Position numbers and translations under genes: made by a program. This document shows positions 14,323-15,790 of a DNA stretch of 15,790 bases, one piece after another. Origin of the DNA: Nitrospirota bacterium. GTDB taxonomy: Bacteria > Nitrospirota_A > Leptospirillia > Leptospirillales > Leptospirillaceae. Under the pieces are notes generated by a model, which ran no database searches, was not told the origin of the DNA, and worked only from the letters and a program-made list of their open reading frames with translations. Every line of letters begins with the position of its first letter. Position 1 is the stretch's first letter. Location of the stretch: NCBI GenBank assembly GCA_021844645.1, contig JAKBTA010000029.1:1-15790 (forward strand). The letters run 5' to 3'.

Positions 14323-15752
14323 CCCCCTTGACCTCCCGGGGCCACTTGGTGTTCACGCTTCGCCGCAAGAAGTCTTTCCCGGTAACGGATGGCCGCCCCG
14401 TCCCGATTTTCCTGGCTTGTTCTTGAAAGAGCCAGACTGTCAGGGGGAACATCTTCTGTAATCGTTGACCCCGCGGCGATCACCGCCCCATCACCCACCT
14501 TGAGCGGAGCCACAAACTGAGTGTCACTTCCCACAAACACATTTTTCCCGAGAACGGTCTTGTGCTTGCCGACTCCATCGTAGTTGCAGGTTATGGTACC
14601 GGCTCCGATATTCGAGCCGGCTCCGATTTCCGCATCTCCAAGATATGCAAGGTGATTGGCTTTCGCCCCTTCTCCGAGAGAAGTTTTTTTCAGCTCCACA
14701 AAGTTGCCGACATGCGCTGTCGGCCCTACATGGGAATCCGGACGGATATGGGCAAATGGTCCAATAATGGCAGCCGCTTCAATCCGGGAACCAGAAATCA
14801 CGCAATAGTCGCGAATCGTGACATCCGGCCCAGAGTGCACATCTGTCAGATGGCTGCCTGCACCGACATGAGTTCGTTCGGACAGGACCACATCCCCTTC
14901 CAGGATTACACCCGGAAAAAGAATCGTTCCTGGCCCTATCCTGACCCGGGGTCCGACATAAGTTGATGCGGGGTCCCAGAAGGTGACCCCGGACGCCATG
15001 TGTTTTTTGTTGATACGGTTTTTCAGGAGTCCTGACGCATAAGAAAGCTCTTCTTGGGTATTCACCCCAAGAACAACATCCGGGCTCAAGACGACACCAC
15101 CGACTTCTCCCCCAGCTTCGCGGACGAGTTCAACCACAGTGGTCAGGAAGCGTTCCTTTTTCTCGGGATGGGGCAGAACCTTCGGCAAAAAAGTCTTCAG
15201 GACCTCCCTGGAAAAAAGGTAAATCCCGGCGTTGATCTCCTGAATCGCCTTCTCTTCCAGGGAAAGATCGACATACTCCTTGATCATTGAGACACCCGAA
15301 CGATCCCGGATCACTCGACCATATCGGCCAGGCTCGTCCAGTGTGGATGTCCCTATGGCCATATCCACGCCTGATGCCATTGACTTTCCCAGAAAATCGT
15401 CGAGAAGGTCTCCGCTCAGAAGTGGAGCATCTCCGTTGACTACCAATAGATGGGTCGCATCACCCGATATCCAGTCCGGACTTAATACCACCGCCTCCAC
15501 AGCACCGAGCGTTCCATCCATCTGTTTCTGCTGAATCCATACAACGGACTCGGGAAGGGCATGTGCGATCGAGTCTCTACCCGCAACCGCATAGGTTTTC
15601 CCCGGAGGCGAGGACATAGCCGAAAGGGCCTCAAATGGGTAGCGAACCAGTGGGTCTCCAAGAATTTTTGACAGCATCTTGGGAATTGGAGAAAACATTC
15701 TGGTCCCGAAACCCGCAGCCAGAATCGCAGCCTCCAGCCGAAAATCACTCAT
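14319..15752 (-). CDS. glmU: Bifunctional GlmU: UDP-GlcNAc pyrophosphorylase / glucosamine-1-phosphate acetyltransferase (477 aa)
   Basis: Makes UDP-N-acetylglucosamine for peptidoglycan and lipopolysaccharide from glucosamine-1-P, acetyl-CoA and UTP. The N-terminal nucleotidyltransferase domain (about 1-235) has LAAGFGTRM...PK (the loop carrying the catalytic Arg and Lys), NGDAPLL and EINAGIYLF. The C-terminal left-handed beta-helix (about 250-460) has hexapeptide repeats and the acetyltransferase blocks HVGNFVELKKTSLGEGAKAN, HLAYLGDAEIGAGSNIGAG, TITCNYDG and FVGSDTQFVAP, including the catalytic His in NHLAYLGD. I chose the ATG at 15752 because AAAGGAGACAAG directly precedes it and MSDFRLEAAILAAG fits the family; two in-frame upstream Met codons (15782 and 15767) lack this support. 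The nucleotide loop reads QMDGTLGAV where many GlmU have Q-GTGHAV, a modest variation. The usual neighbour glmS is not next to it. Confidence 0.95.
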   Translation of the reverse strand: MSDFRLEAAILAAGFGTRMFSPIPKMLSKILGDPLVRYPFEALSAMSSPPGKTYAVAGRDSIAHALPESVVWIQQKQMDGTLGAVEAVVLSPDWISGDATHLLVVNGDAPLLSGDLLDDFLGKSMASGVDMAIGTSTLDEPGRYGRVIRDRSGVSMIKEYVDLSLEEKAIQEINAGIYLFSREVLKTFLPKVLPHPEKKERFLTTVVELVREAGGEVGGVVLSPDVVLGVNTQEELSYASGLLKNRINKKHMASGVTFWDPASTYVGPRVRIGPGTILFPGVILEGDVVLSERTHVGAGSHLTDVHSGPDVTIRDYCVISGSRIEAAAIIGPFAHIRPDSHVGPTAHVGNFVELKKTSLGEGAKANHLAYLGDAEIGAGSNIGAGTITCNYDGVGKHKTVLGKNVFVGSDTQFVAPLKVGDGAVIAAGSTITEDVPPDSLALSRTSQENRDGAAIRYRERLLAAKREHQVAPGGQGG

Positions 15753-15790
15753 CTTGTCTCCTTTCATGGTCGTTTTGATCAAAAAAAATA

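Noticed and set aside
15781..15790. Terminator of the gene upstream of glmU
   Set aside because: An A-run on the + strand (T-run on the - strand) at the edge could be a terminator tail, but the stem would lie outside the window.

Overview
All genes here sit on a bacterial chromosome segment of roughly 52-54% G+C, densely packed, with many start/stop overlaps. The gene content (tRNA-amidating GatCAB, a PAS-GGDEF-EAL signalling protein, a NapC/NirT-type tetraheme cytochrome c, a 29-residue bS22/COX24-like protein) and the protein flavour suggest a Gram-negative, possibly of the Nitrospirota / Leptospirillum type. This is an impression from remembered sequences, not a demonstrated assignment. 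I see no mobile element, CRISPR array, tRNA or rRNA, so this looks like core chromosome rather than an island.

Layout. Positions 1-986 are read on the + strand: the C-terminus of an M16-type zinc peptidase cut by the window edge; a good sigma70-like promoter with a hairpin-rich leader driving a 29-aa Lys/Arg-rich protein that resembles the small ribosomal protein bS22 / mitochondrial mS38 (AURKAIP1/COX24 domain), followed by a terminator; and a small membrane-anchored protein I do not recognise. From 983 to the end everything is on the - strand. In transcription order these are: glmU; a cytoplasmic WD40-like beta-propeller overlapping a UvrD/PcrA helicase; then, behind a clear promoter, gatC-panD-gatA-gatB, an exported protein of unknown function and a tetraheme cytochrome c; then eno-ftsB as a 1-base-overlapping pair; then a stand-alone PAS-GGDEF-EAL protein with its own promoter region. 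The two transcription directions collide tail to tail at 983-986, where the two stop codons overlap.

Function. The gat genes convert Glu-tRNA(Gln) and/or Asp-tRNA(Asn) to the amidated forms, and panD (embedded between gatC and gatA) makes beta-alanine from aspartate for pantothenate/CoA. GlmU makes UDP-GlcNAc for the envelope, Eno is glycolytic, and FtsB/DivIC is a divisome component. The EAL protein probably degrades c-di-GMP, while its GGDEF half looks impaired.

The most noteworthy points are: (1) gatC is broken by a run of nine C residues, exactly one too many, at a sequence of the type known to favour +1 slippage on proline codons, which is either a homopolymer error or recoding; (2) the 29-aa bS22-like gene with a structured leader; (3) a 5'-terminal stem-loop placed at the predicted transcription start of the gat operon; (4) a degenerate GGDEF linked to an intact EAL; (5) redox and exported genes translationally chained to a tRNA-amidation operon. 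I found no convincing wholly new defence or mobile system.
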